A stretch of DNA of 61,682 nt from an uncultured Clostridia bacterium (lineage in GTDB: Bacteria > Bacillota > Clostridia > TANB77 > CAG-508). The notes beneath the pieces are model-generated. The model searched no databases and had not been told where the DNA came from. It saw nothing but the letters and a program-made list of their open reading frames with translations. This document shows positions 7,356 through 15,757 of this stretch, one piece after another. Position 1 is the first letter of the stretch, and each line of letters starts with the position of its first letter. The stretch lies in contig CALXAV010000001.1 in assembly GCA_944386385.1 (NCBI GenBank), positions 112,910 to 174,591 on the forward strand, read 5' to 3'. A program made the translations under genes and the position numbers.

Positions 7356-7955
7356 TTATTTTTTCATACCTTTTTTTATAATTTCTAGTTCTTTTTCTAG
7401 CATCTTTCGTCCTTCTTCTTTAGACATTCTTTCTGAAAGCACTTCCATTGTAACAGATCTAGTTATTGCTGTTATAATTCTTAAGCAATAATATAAATCA
7501 TCATCTGACTCTAATTTCAGCTGTTCTTTATCTATAAATTCTGATAATGATTTTTTATTTTTTAATACTTCTGTTTTTTCAAAAACATTAATATTATTTT
7601 TTCTTAATTCTTCTAATATATTTTTTGCAAGTCCTATATCAAAATTAAGTATAGTTTCATTAGTTCTATAGTTATATACTTTAAGTGCTGTTTCAAATAT
7701 ATCACCTTTAGATTCTACTAAACTTTGATACATCATTTCATGGTCCATTAAAACAAATTTTTCTATTATGTATTTTACCGCATCTTTTTTATCCTCAAAA
7801 TATTGATAAAAACTTCCTCTTGGAATTTTAGCTTCTTTTATTATATTTGTAATTGATGCTTGCTCAAAAGACCCTTTACCAAATTCATGAATTAAGGCTT
7901 TCTCTATTCTTTCTTTTTTCTCTTCTTTCAAGTTCAAAAAAGTTCTTGATGGCAT
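7356..7955 (-). CDS. TetR/AcrR family transcriptional regulator
   Basis: I take the ATG at 7955, preceded by GAAGGTGAT, giving 199 residues (MPSRTFLNL). The N-terminal DNA-binding domain spans about residues 10-55, with SITNIIKEAKIPRGSFYQYFEDK as the helix-turn-helix, a very typical TetR pattern. The C-terminal ligand-binding half is helical and not identifiable to ligand. It has its own promoter with an operator-like palindrome overlapping the transcription start, so autorepression is likely. The DUF308 membrane gene downstream is the obvious second target. Confidence 0.92.
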   Translation of the reverse strand: MPSRTFLNLKEEKKERIEKALIHEFGKGSFEQASITNIIKEAKIPRGSFYQYFEDKKDAVKYIIEKFVLMDHEMMYQSLVESKGDIFETALKVYNYRTNETILNFDIGLAKNILEELRKNNINVFEKTEVLKNKKSLSEFIDKEQLKLESDDDLYYCLRIITAITRSVTMEVLSERMSKEEGRKMLEKELEIIKKGMKK

Positions 7956-7972
7956 ATTAATCACCTTCCTTA

Positions 7973-7986
7973 TGACACTTTGTCGT
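7973..7986 (-). promoter_or_regulatory. Likely TetR operator
   Basis: GACA-CTT-TGTC dyad just downstream of the tetR -10 box, where bound repressor would block transcription. Its shape matches TetR-family half-sites. Confidence 0.5.
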
Positions 7987-7994
7987 TTTTTAAG

Positions 7995-8023
7995 ATTTTA
8001 CATTATATTTTCAATTATGTCAA
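7995..8023 (-). promoter_or_regulatory. Promoter of tetR
   Basis: TTGACA (8018-8023), 17 bp, TAAAAT (7995-8000) on the minus strand. Confidence 0.75.
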
Positions 8024-8032
8024 GAAAAAAAT

Positions 8033-8055
8033 AACACCTGTTCATAACAAGTGTT
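8033..8055 (-). terminator. rpmF terminator
   Basis: A 10-bp stem with one G-U pair (AACACTTGTT / AACAGGTGTT), 3-nt loop, then ATTTTTTT on the minus strand, directly after the rpmF stop. Confidence 0.88.
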
Positions 8056-8065
8056 ATTCTCTTAT

Positions 8066-8257
8066 TTATGCATTTTCAGTTTCTTTTTTAGCTACTATTT
8101 CTTTTCCATCATAATATCCACAGTTTTTGCAAACTCTATGTGGCATTATTGGTTCATGACAACGTGGACAAGTTGCTAAAGTTGGTTGTTCTTTTTTCCA
8201 TGTTGATCTTTTTTTGTGTGTTCTTGCTTTTGACCATCTTCTTTTTGGTTGTGCCAT
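8066..8257 (-). CDS. rpmF: 50S ribosomal protein L32
   Basis: A 63-residue protein beginning MAQPKRRWSKARTHKKRS with the zinc-binding pairs CPRC and CKNC, both typical of bacterial L32 of the zinc-containing type. AGGAGGGAG precedes the ATG. It is transcribed alone, with its own terminator; in many genomes it follows a YceD-family gene, but that is not the case here. Its product is part of the large ribosomal subunit. Confidence 0.97.
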   Translation of the reverse strand: MAQPKRRWSKARTHKKRSTWKKEQPTLATCPRCHEPIMPHRVCKNCGYYDGKEIVAKKETENA

Positions 8258-8390
8258 TCTAACTCCCTCCTCGCTTAAGATATTAATATATCTATTTCAA
8301 TTTTATCAAATTTGGCAATTTCTGACTTTTTTATTAGTCACTATAAGATTATACAAGTATTTTTTGTTTTTGTCAATAGTTATCTTGGGT

Positions 8391-8930
8391 TTATTCACAA
8401 TATTTTTTGTAAAGTTCTTTTAAATTTGTTTTATTTAATGTTTTATCTATACCATTTTCTACAATATCTGTAAATACTTTTGTTATAAACTTTTCAGTCT
8501 TTTCATTTACCTGTAAAATCTTTTTCTCTTTATTCCAATAATCTAATTCATATTGATATGTGAAATCTTTTTTCTTATATGCCATACCAGCTGCTAATTT
8601 ATCACATATCATTTCAACTACATACTTATATGGTATTACAGGAGTTGGATTATCTCCTCTTATATCTACCCAATATTCTTCGTGATGTTTATTTCTTCCC
8701 TTATGATGAAGCCAAGCCTTAGAGTACCCTTGTACTTTTCTTGCTTCAACATTTGGTGAATGTGAACCTTCAAAATATTTAATTCCTTCAAAAAACTCAG
8801 TTGGAGAATATTTAGATAGGTCATGTACAAATCCACGCCATGGCTCCCCTGCCTTACAACATAGTTTAAATACTAACCATCTATGTTTTGTAATAAGTTT
8901 CAAATGTAAAAATATATTTTTAAAATGCAT
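8391..8930 (-). CDS. DUF5662 family protein
   Basis: A 179-residue soluble protein. The family pattern is clear: HRWLVFKLCCKAGEPWRGFVHDLSKYSPTEF near the N-terminus, then AWLHHKGRNKHHEEYWVD and an HD-like arrangement of His and Asp residues (HDLSKY, HHKGRNKHHEEYW). This suggests a metal-binding helical fold related to HD hydrolases, though no activity is established for the family. It stands between rpmF and the divergent asnB gene with no operon partner. Confidence 0.8.
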   Translation of the reverse strand: MHFKNIFLHLKLITKHRWLVFKLCCKAGEPWRGFVHDLSKYSPTEFFEGIKYFEGSHSPNVEARKVQGYSKAWLHHKGRNKHHEEYWVDIRGDNPTPVIPYKYVVEMICDKLAAGMAYKKKDFTYQYELDYWNKEKKILQVNEKTEKFITKVFTDIVENGIDKTLNKTNLKELYKKYCE

Positions 8931-9034
8931 AATTTTCTTCCTTTCTACGTTTTAGTTTACTATAAATTTTTTAAAAAATCAATAAATTTTATTTAAGTTT
9001 CTGCATAGAATATATAAGTGGAGGTATAAATTAT

Positions 9035-10882
9035 ATGTGTGGATTTGTTGGTTTTGTTAATTTTAAAAAAGACATTTCAAAAGATAAAATAATTCTAGAA
9101 AACATGAATCAAACTTTATCTAAAAGAGGCCCTGATGAGGAAGGCTACTATCTAGATAAATCAGTGGGGTTAGCTCATAAAAGGTTAATCGTAATTGACC
9201 CTGAGGGTGGAAAACAACCTATGATTGAAAAATATTCTTTTGGTACATATGTTATTGTCTATAATGGACAAATATATAATACAAAGGAATTAAAAGAAAC
9301 TTTATTAGAACATGATTTTACAATCAATACTCATTCAGATACTGAAATATTGTTAAAATCTTATATTTATTATGGTAAAGATGTTGTAAATTACTTAAAC
9401 GGTATTTTTGCATTTGCTATTTGGGATACTTCAAAAAATGAATTATTTTTAGCAAGAGACCATTTTGGAGTAAAGCCTTTATTTTACACTCTTTTAAATG
9501 ATACTTTAATTTTTGGCTCTGAAATAAAAGCATTATTTAAATATCCAGGTGTTGAAAAAATTGTTGATAGTCAAGGAATTTCTGAACTATTCGGTATTGG
9601 TCCTGCTCATACTCCTGGAATCACTGTTTTTAAAGATATTTTTGAGCTGAAGCCTGCTCATTTTGCTGTATATAACACTTCAGGAATTCATATTGAACGT
9701 TATTGGAAATTACATTCTAAAGAACATACAGATAGTTTAGGAAAAACTTGTGAGCATTTAAAATATTTGTTAAATGATTCTATCACCAGACAACTTGTTT
9801 CTGATATGCCACTTTGTACATTTTTATCAGGAGGATTAGATTCAAGTATTATAACAAAATTTGCTGCTGATTACTATAAGTCTCATGGTTTACCGCCTTT
9901 AGATACTTATTCTATTGATTATGTAGATAATGATAAAAACTTCGTTAAAAGTGATTTTCAGCCAAATTCAGACCCCTTCTATGTAGACCTTATAAGTAAA
10001 AGACTCGGAACTAATCATCATAAAATTGTAATAGATACTCCTGAGCTTGCTGATAGCCTAGAAGATGCCATGATAGCTCGTGATATGCCTGGAATGGCAG
10101 ATATAGACTCTTCTCTTCTTTTATTTTGTAAATATGTAAAAAAGGATATGACAGTTAGCCTAACTGGCGAATGTGCTGATGAAATATTTGGTGGATATCC
10201 TTGGTTCTTCCGTGAAGATGCATTAAAAAGTAATACATTCCCATGGTCAATATCAATAAAAGAAAGACAACACTTATTAAATCCTTCTATTGGAGAAAAA
10301 ATAAATTTAAAAGACTATATAGACTATCGTTATAATGAAAGTTTATCTGAAGTAGAAATATTAGACACAGACTCTAAAGAAACTGCTGAAAAGAGAAAAA
10401 TATCTCATTTAACTTTAAATTGGTTTATGCAAACACTTCTTGACCGCTCTGATAGAATGGCTATGTATAATGGCTTTGAACTTAGAGTCCCATTCTGCGA
10501 TTACAGATTAGCAGAATATGTATGGAATATTCCTTGGGAATGGAAAGCTTTAAAAGGAAGAGAAAAAGGATTACTTCGTTATATTTGTAAAGACTTCCTT
10601 CCTTCTGAAATAGTAGATAGAAAAAAATCTCCATATCCAAAGACTCATAATCCAACATATTTAGCAAAAGTTAAAGGTATGCTTTCTAAAATCATGGAAA
10701 ATAAAAATGCTCCTATTAATAACTTACTAAATCGTGAATATATTTTACAAATATTAGAAACTGATGGAAAAGCCTTTACTAGACCTTGGTTTGGCCAATT
10801 AATGGTAGGTCCACAACTTATGGCATATTTGATTCAAGTAAATCAGTGGCTTGAAAAATATGAACCTAAAATTGAAATTTAG
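9035..10882 (+). CDS. asnB: Asparagine synthetase (glutamine-hydrolysing)
   Basis: A 615-residue protein. Cys2 after the initiator Met (MCGFVGF) is the nucleophile of the class II glutaminase domain (about residues 1-210, with RGPDEEG and YNGQIYN motifs). The ATP-binding synthetase domain follows, with LSGGLDSS (PPi loop) near residue 267 and TGECADEIFGGYPWF. It converts aspartate, glutamine and ATP to asparagine and glutamate in the cytoplasm. GGAGGT lies 9 nt before the ATG. It is monocistronic, ended by a hairpin at 10896-10916. No T-box or other leader is visible. Confidence 0.97.
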   Translation: MCGFVGFVNFKKDISKDKIILENMNQTLSKRGPDEEGYYLDKSVGLAHKRLIVIDPEGGKQPMIEKYSFGTYVIVYNGQIYNTKELKETLLEHDFTINTHSDTEILLKSYIYYGKDVVNYLNGIFAFAIWDTSKNELFLARDHFGVKPLFYTLLNDTLIFGSEIKALFKYPGVEKIVDSQGISELFGIGPAHTPGITVFKDIFELKPAHFAVYNTSGIHIERYWKLHSKEHTDSLGKTCEHLKYLLNDSITRQLVSDMPLCTFLSGGLDSSIITKFAADYYKSHGLPPLDTYSIDYVDNDKNFVKSDFQPNSDPFYVDLISKRLGTNHHKIVIDTPELADSLEDAMIARDMPGMADIDSSLLLFCKYVKKDMTVSLTGECADEIFGGYPWFFREDALKSNTFPWSISIKERQHLLNPSIGEKINLKDYIDYRYNESLSEVEILDTDSKETAEKRKISHLTLNWFMQTLLDRSDRMAMYNGFELRVPFCDYRLAEYVWNIPWEWKALKGREKGLLRYICKDFLPSEIVDRKKSPYPKTHNPTYLAKVKGMLSKIMENKNAPINNLLNREYILQILETDGKAFTRPWFGQLMVGPQLMAYLIQVNQWLEKYEPKIEI

Positions 10883-10895
10883 AATTATAAAGAAT

Positions 10896-10916
10896 GAGGT
10901 TGCAAATTGCAGCCTC
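10896..10916 (+). terminator. asnB terminator
   Basis: GAGGTTGCA / TGCAGCCTC stem (9 bp, one G-U), 3-nt loop, then a T-rich tract. Confidence 0.75.
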
Positions 10917-10928
10917 TTCTCTATTTTA

Positions 10929-11880
10929 TTAACAAACTTTGATTATCTCTTTTATATAATTAGTATCTAACATTTTAGAAATAGCAAAACATTTCTTCCC
11001 TAAATCTTTTAAAGAGGCTCCGTATGTGGTATAACTCTTTATCATCAATCACCATAAATCTATCGTGAAATTTATTTGTATTAACTATTTTAATGCTAGG
11101 ATACTGCTTATTAAATTTATTAATGTCTAATTTGGTTATTTTACACTTTGGTGAAGTTAGAATTATTACCTCTACATTTTTATTTTTCTTTGATAACATT
11201 TGTAATATACTATCATCTATATAATTATCTATAATTAATATTTTTGATTTTGCCATTTTAATAATATCTATTATTAAACTATAAGCATCATAAATTTGTC
11301 CATCGAAAAATATTTTTTGTTTAAATTCCTCCTTTTTATTTTTTTGTAATTCATCAAAAACTTCTTCAAATTGTTTTTCATGTTTTGATAATACTTTACC
11401 TTGTTCTAATAAAGTATATTCTACATTTGTTAATCTTTGAAAAATTTGCCCATTATTTAATAAAAACCTTCTCATAGAAACAAAAGCATTTATTATATTT
11501 ATACTTACTTGAACAGCTATATCATTCTTTAATAATCCTGAAAGCATAGCAATTCCCTGTTCTGTGAATGCGTAAGGCAAATATTTTTTACCTCTATGTT
11601 TATTATTATCATTTTTTGAACTGGTCACAATTTGTGACCACATATTTTCTTTTTCTTCTTCAGTTAATCTAAAACAAAATTCTTCTGGAAATCTTTCTAT
11701 ATTTCTTTTTACTGTTTGGTTTATCTTTTTCGTTTCATAATGATATAACATAGCCACATCACTATCTAACATTACTTGTTTTCCTCTTATGGTGTAAATT
11801 AGGTTTTCGATTTCTTCTACACTATATTTTACTATATTTATTTCTTCGTTTGTATTAGTAATAGTATTATTTTCACTCAT
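10929..11880 (-). CDS. ORF6N-domain protein, needs a +1 shift at an in-frame CGG
   Basis: The ATG at 11880 follows AGGATGTGATA; an earlier ATG (11922) lies in the promoter -10 region. The ORF6N domain spans about residues 10-120 (IRGKQVMLDSDVAMLYHYETK, RFPEEFCFRLT, YAFTEQGIAML), followed by a coiled linker and a phospholipase-D-like C-terminal domain with FHDRFMVID. The zero frame meets CGG at 11020-11022 (codon 287) and then turns into an unrelated tail stopping at 10975. Dropping the C gives H-I-G-A-S-L-K-D-L-G-K-K-C-F, the usual end of this family, with the stop at 10929-10931. Such proteins are common in phage and mobile DNA and are thought to bind DNA. Confidence 0.85.
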
Positions 11881-11910
11881 ATTATCACATCCTATTTTCA
11901 TCGTATATGT

Positions 11911-11939
11911 ATTATAGAACATTTGTTTTGTGTTGTCAA
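11911..11939 (-). promoter_or_regulatory. Consensus sigma-A promoter of the ORF6N gene
   Basis: TTGACA (11934-11939), exactly 17 bp, TATAAT (11911-11916), minus strand. A perfect consensus match, so the gene should be well transcribed. Confidence 0.9.
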
Positions 11940-12058
11940 TAACTTTATAAAATTTTACTAAAATGTTTTATTTATATATAGTCACATTATTTTTAATTAG
12001 CCTTTACTTTCTTTAAACTATATTTATCTTTATGTTTTCTGTATTTAAACAATATAAA

Positions 12059-12078
12059 AGAAGCGGTTTTCCGCTTCT
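12059..12078 (-). terminator. Terminator of the sigma/anti-sigma operon
   Basis: AGAAGCGG-AAAA-CCGCTTCT read on the minus strand, followed by TTTTATATT. Confidence 0.85.
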
Positions 12079-12120
12079 AAAATTCTATTTTCTCTTTTCA
12101 CATTATTTTCTAGTCATAGA

Positions 12121-13239
12121 TTATTCTTCATCTGCACCAAAATGTAAATCAAATATATCATCACCACCAATAACTTCACCAGTAGTACAATCCACATAGT
12201 AGGTTCTAGGCATTCCAAATGTTCTATTCTCATAAAAGATACTAATTGCATAAGCTTTTCTTACTCTACCATTCATCTTATAAGTATTATAAGAAAAATT
12301 CCTTCCATCTTCTAAAGTCATTGTTTCAGTACCATTTTCTAGTCCATTCTCTTTTAAATACACTTGTGGATTTACTCTTACTATTGCTAGCTTACTTTCT
12401 ATATTTTTTTGTATGTGATTTTCTGTATTAATAATTTTATCTTTCTCTTTTGCAATTTCTATCGCTTGTTCTTCTGATATCTCTATAGGATTATCATCAA
12501 AAGGTTCATTTTCAATAGATAACTGAGTTACTTTATTTATTTTGGGAATAATAGTCATAGTAACAGATTGATATTCATTAAATATTCCATCATATTCTTT
12601 AGCAAAAGTTATATACCACATATAAGCTTTTTCTTCATTATCACTATTATTACAATTCACATATGAAATTTTATACTCATCTCCATAACCATATTCCTTC
12701 ATCTTAATTTTTGCTTGTTCTAAAATATCTTCTCTAGAAGAAGTACATTTTTCCACTTCTTCCAAGCTTAAACCATCATCTATATAAAAAATTCTTAAGT
12801 CACCTGAATTTGCATCTACAAAGAAATTATCTTTGTTCTTCGTAGATATAACATATGTTATAGTATCATAATTAGGGTCTTTTTGTAATTCTATATTTTC
12901 TATATCATTAGTATTTAAATCTATTTTATATCTTTTTAATTCTTCTACTGCTTTATTTACCGCTTCTTCTTCACTAATTATTTTTGATAATTCTTCTTCA
13001 TTTACTTTTAATTCATCAATATAATTTTCTATTTTCTCTGGCTTAGTAAATACATTTTCATATATCGCACTTCCTGCATAAGTAATACCAGCAGCTAAAC
13101 CAATTGTAATAATAAATGTTGCAACCATCTTTAAAATCTTTTGTTTACTCATAGGCTTCTCCTCCTTTTCAAAGTTGGATATAGCTACTTTTAATTTTAC
13201 TTTCTCTAGTATTTTTCTATTTAATTCTTCATTATTCAT
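12121..13239 (-). CDS. Membrane-anchored anti-sigma factor-like protein with PepSY-like repeats
   Basis: A 372-residue protein: about 30 cytoplasmic residues rich in Lys and Glu, one membrane helix (about 36-56, MVATFIITIGLAAGITYAG), then a large extracellular part. The outer part has two similar blocks containing ISEEEAVNKAVEEL and ISEEQAIEIAKEK and ending YYVDCTTGEVIGGD, as in PepSY/YcdB-type domains. Its start overlaps the ECF sigma gene by 8 nt. Such coupled partners normally hold the sigma factor at the membrane until a signal arrives. The signal is unknown. Confidence 0.78.
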   Translation of the reverse strand: MNNEELNRKILEKVKLKVAISNFEKEEKPMSKQKILKMVATFIITIGLAAGITYAGSAIYENVFTKPEKIENYIDELKVNEEELSKIISEEEAVNKAVEELKRYKIDLNTNDIENIELQKDPNYDTITYVISTKNKDNFFVDANSGDLRIFYIDDGLSLEEVEKCTSSREDILEQAKIKMKEYGYGDEYKISYVNCNNSDNEEKAYMWYITFAKEYDGIFNEYQSVTMTIIPKINKVTQLSIENEPFDDNPIEISEEQAIEIAKEKDKIINTENHIQKNIESKLAIVRVNPQVYLKENGLENGTETMTLEDGRNFSYNTYKMNGRVRKAYAISIFYENRTFGMPRTYYVDCTTGEVIGGDDIFDLHFGADEE

Positions 13240-13780
13240 ATCTATACCCTCCTTTTTCTAATTCTTTCTTTATCTTTTTCCTTATTCTATGAAGTCTTGT
13301 CTTTACCTTAGATTCACTAATATTTAATATTTTAGATATTTCTTTTATCTTTCTTTGTTCATAATAAAATAATATAAATATCTCTTTGCTTTCGCTATCC
13401 ATATCAATAATAATATTTTCAATAAAATTCATTTTATCTTGCTCTTCATATAAACTTTCTACATCCTCTTTAGTACTAAAAATGTTTTGATAATCTTCTA
13501 TATTCACATTATTAAATTTAGTTTTATTTTTCCTTAATTTATTAAATAAAATATTTTTAGAAACTCCAATTAAGTAATTACTTATTTTATCATCTAAATC
13601 CATCTTCTTATAATTCTTCCAAAGAACAAAGAAAGTGTCTGCAATTATTTCTTCAATATCTTCTATTTTTAAATTATAGCTATGGCTTTTTATAAATTTG
13701 TATAAAGAACCGCTATAATCATTAATAACACTCTCAATATTAAGTTCATCTTTTTCTATATAATCTTTTAGCTCTTTCAA
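13232..13780 (-). CDS. ECF-family RNA polymerase sigma factor
   Basis: A 182-residue protein starting at a TTG 11 nt after AAAGGAGAT. Region 2 (about residues 20-90) has IEEIIADTFFVLWKNYKK and a -10-binding helix. Region 4 (about 120-175) has LFYYEQRKIKEISKILNISESKVKTRLHRIRKKIKKEL, the helix-turn-helix that reads the -35. Region 3 is absent, as expected for ECF factors. It is cotranscribed with a membrane anti-sigma partner. The promoter upstream (TGTAACC...GTATT) looks ECF-like, suggesting autoregulation. Confidence 0.93.
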   Translation of the reverse strand: MKELKDYIEKDELNIESVINDYSGSLYKFIKSHSYNLKIEDIEEIIADTFFVLWKNYKKMDLDDKISNYLIGVSKNILFNKLRKNKTKFNNVNIEDYQNIFSTKEDVESLYEEQDKMNFIENIIIDMDSESKEIFILFYYEQRKIKEISKILNISESKVKTRLHRIRKKIKKELEKGGYRYE

Positions 13781-13815
13781 TTTATATATAAATCTCCTTT
13801 ATTTAAGATATCTTA

Positions 13816-13848
13816 CATACTTATAATACCATTATTTTTAAAAAGGTT
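13816..13848 (-). promoter_or_regulatory. Candidate autoregulated ECF promoter
   Basis: TGTAACC followed about 16 nt later by GTATTA on the minus strand, about 50 nt before the sigma gene start. The -35 AAC core is typical of ECF promoters; the -10 assignment is tentative. Confidence 0.4.
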
Positions 13849-13849
13849 A

Positions 13850-14144
13850 CAAAAAAGAAGTAAATAAATTATTTTACTTACTTCTCTAAGTTTTTATCTT
13901 TATTTCAAAACCTTTCCTTTGATGTGTAATTTCTCTTTTAAAAAAACTATAACATATATAAAATCATTTCTTCTATCACTCAAAATCTCTATTAACTACC
14001 CATTGTCTAAAGCGAGGCTATTTAATAGGGATTATGTTTTTGTAAACATAATTTTTCTAAAATTTTCATACTTTTTAAACAACCTCTCTAAAGCCAATGG
14101 GATTGCGGTTGCCTTTATTTCAAACTACTCACTCCTCATATCTT
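13850..14144 (-). ncRNA. Candidate structured non-coding RNA
   Basis: No credible protein is encoded here. On the minus strand a promoter (TTGCAA at 14175-14180, 17 bp, TATATA at 14152-14157) precedes about 290 nt ending in a strong terminator (13856-13885). Inside, CCCATTG (at 14095-14101, minus) pairs with CAATGGG (13997-14003), and GAGG pairs with CCTC, leaving identical 8-nt GCTTTAGA strands facing each other. Two further hairpins lie within (around 14020 and 14030-14055). A stand-alone RNA gene fits best. I cannot assign an Rfam family; raiA and 6S RNA are the first to test. Confidence 0.5.
13856..13885 (-). terminator. Strong intrinsic terminator ending the candidate RNA
   Basis: A 13-bp stem (one G-U pair) with an ATAA loop, followed by TTTTTT on the minus strand. 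No protein gene lies directly upstream in that direction for over 500 nt. Confidence 0.88.
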
Positions 14145-14427
14145 TTTCTTATATATATCACAACATTTAACATTTTGCAAGATTGTTTTTTCTTTTGATT
14201 ACAGTAAGTGTGTTTTGAAAAATTTCTCATCTTCATGTCTTGTTTCATCTTTTTAATCAATTGTTCATTTATAATAAAAAAGTCTCACGTTTAATATGTT
14301 TGCAGCCCTTAGGTTGCATAATTATATTATAATATGAGGTTTTAGTAAATTTGCTCATTCGTTTATTGCGAGGCACAAACGATTTAGTACATAACTCTGG
14401 TTAGAATTACATAGTTTCAAAATATTT
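14145..14427 (-). other. 3' flank of pilin-like gene 1
   Basis: No gene is visible. The stretch carries a TCGTTT/AAACGA dyad about 50-75 nt past the stop, the octamer GAATGAGC (minus strand, 14353-14360) that also occurs after the second pilin-like gene, and a small hairpin around 14306-14324. Confidence 0.4.
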
Positions 14428-15523
14428 TTATAAATATATAATTGGACGGAAAGAACTGTGAGACGTGCTGTGAGATGTGGGATTGGCATAGCGATTAGTC
14501 GTGTAGTAGTTGATAAGGTTGTAAGAGCCTCCTCTGTAACTGCAATGACTGGAATCCTTGCTATACGTTTCTGTGGTCCATTCCCAGCAATTACTAGCCA
14601 TATCATATATATTACATATTACATCTTCTGTTTCCGTTCCATTTGTTCCTTTATTTTCTAAACTTTGATTTAAACTATTCTGTTGTGAATAAGGCTTTGT
14701 TTTATTTACTCTATTATCACATTTTTGTAAAAAGTCTATTGCAGTATCCCAAGCATAACTATTTATTAGATCACTTGTAAAATTACTATCACTGTACATA
14801 TTTCTACTTAAATCTGCTGCTTGAAGTTGTGTTACATAATTGTATACATACTCATCTGGTTTTACTGTTATTTGTGTCTCTGGTGCTGTTTCACCTGTTC
14901 TTTCTGTTGCAGTTCTTGCTTCATATCTTCCTATATAATATCCTCCTGTACTATTTACTTTTGAAATAAAAGTTGTTATATCTTTTGCCGGAGTATTATC
15001 ATAAGTATGTTCTGTCACTGTATCTTCTGTATAACTTCCATTATATGCACTTGGTTCTCCTGTCGTACTATCAAAACTATATCTTCCTAATATTACATCA
15101 AATGTTGAACCATCTTTTTTCTTTATTCCAGTTCTTACTGGTATCCACACAAATTGGCTCCCTGCTGTTACTCCATGATTTACATCTTCTATTATTATTC
15201 CATCTTCTACATTGTCAGTTGGATTTAAAACTTTAAATCCTGCTGGTACTATTACTTTGTTTCCTAGACTATCTGTAAATTCTGTATTCTCTCCACTATA
15301 ACTATTTAAATAACTTTCATAATTTGCTAATATATTTTCTTCTTCCTTTTGAGCATTTTCTGTTTCATTCTTTGTTCTTTGTGCTTGTAAAAGTATTCCA
15401 TTTTGTCCTGTTAGCATTGCAATTGAAACTCCAGCTAAAATTAAAAGGACAATGATAGTTATGACAAGCGCAATAAGAGTAATTCCGTTTGTTTAATTTT
15501 TTGATTCTTTCATTTAAATTCAT
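14428..15523 (-). CDS. Pilin-like secreted protein with FGE/C-type-lectin-like variable domain (copy 1), needs a +1 shift at CGG
   Basis: The ATG at 15523 follows GAGGAGAGAAGAAA. Twelve codons (MNLNERIKKLNK) lead to CGG at 15485-15487. A +1 shift then gives G-ITLIALVITIIVLLILAG-VSIAMLTGQNG, a prepilin-type export signal whose Gly, the residue before the cleavage site, is the shifted codon. The remaining about 330 residues are extracellular and end in a formylglycine-generating-enzyme/lectin-like fold: FVWIPV, GGYYIGRYEAR, NIYDMASNCWEWTTE, YRGGSY, SSFRPIIYL. The last about 25 residues before FRP use NNC codons in a locally GC-richer stretch, as in retroelement-diversified targets. Its promoter matches that of copy 2. 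The substrate or ligand is unknown. Confidence 0.8.
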
Positions 15524-15654
15524 TTTCTTCTCTCCTCATTTGTTTTATTATTTCCTTATATTTTACTTTTATGCTATTTTTTAATCGCTTTTACGCTATT
15601 TATGTCGTGTTTATAGTAAAAAAATAAAATATATTTATGATTTAACACAAATAT

Positions 15655-15683
15655 ATTTTATATATAAATAAGGTATTTGTAAA
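15655..15683 (-). promoter_or_regulatory. Promoter of pilin-like gene 1 (shared type)
   Basis: GTATTTACAA with TTTACA (15678-15683), 17 bp, TAAAAT (15655-15660), minus strand. The surrounding about 45 nt closely match the promoter region of copy 2 at 30899-30930. The 15524-15757 gap otherwise holds only AT-rich leader. Confidence 0.7.
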
Positions 15684-15757
15684 TACTTTGTTTCAATTTT
15701 TTAATTTTAATATAAGAAAAAAATTATTAAAAAGCATTGAAATTTTGTTTTTACCTG

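Noticed and set aside
13919-14170. Plus-strand 83-codon open frame
   Set aside because: No ribosome site, low-complexity Ser/Leu/Phe content, and it lies across the structured RNA candidate on the other strand.
10975-15523. Treating the CGG-broken genes as ordinary pseudogenes
   Set aside because: Each has a single C insertion before GGA, intact sequence on both sides, good promoters or ribosome sites, and no other lesions; the identical nature of the lesion in four genes argues for a common mechanism.
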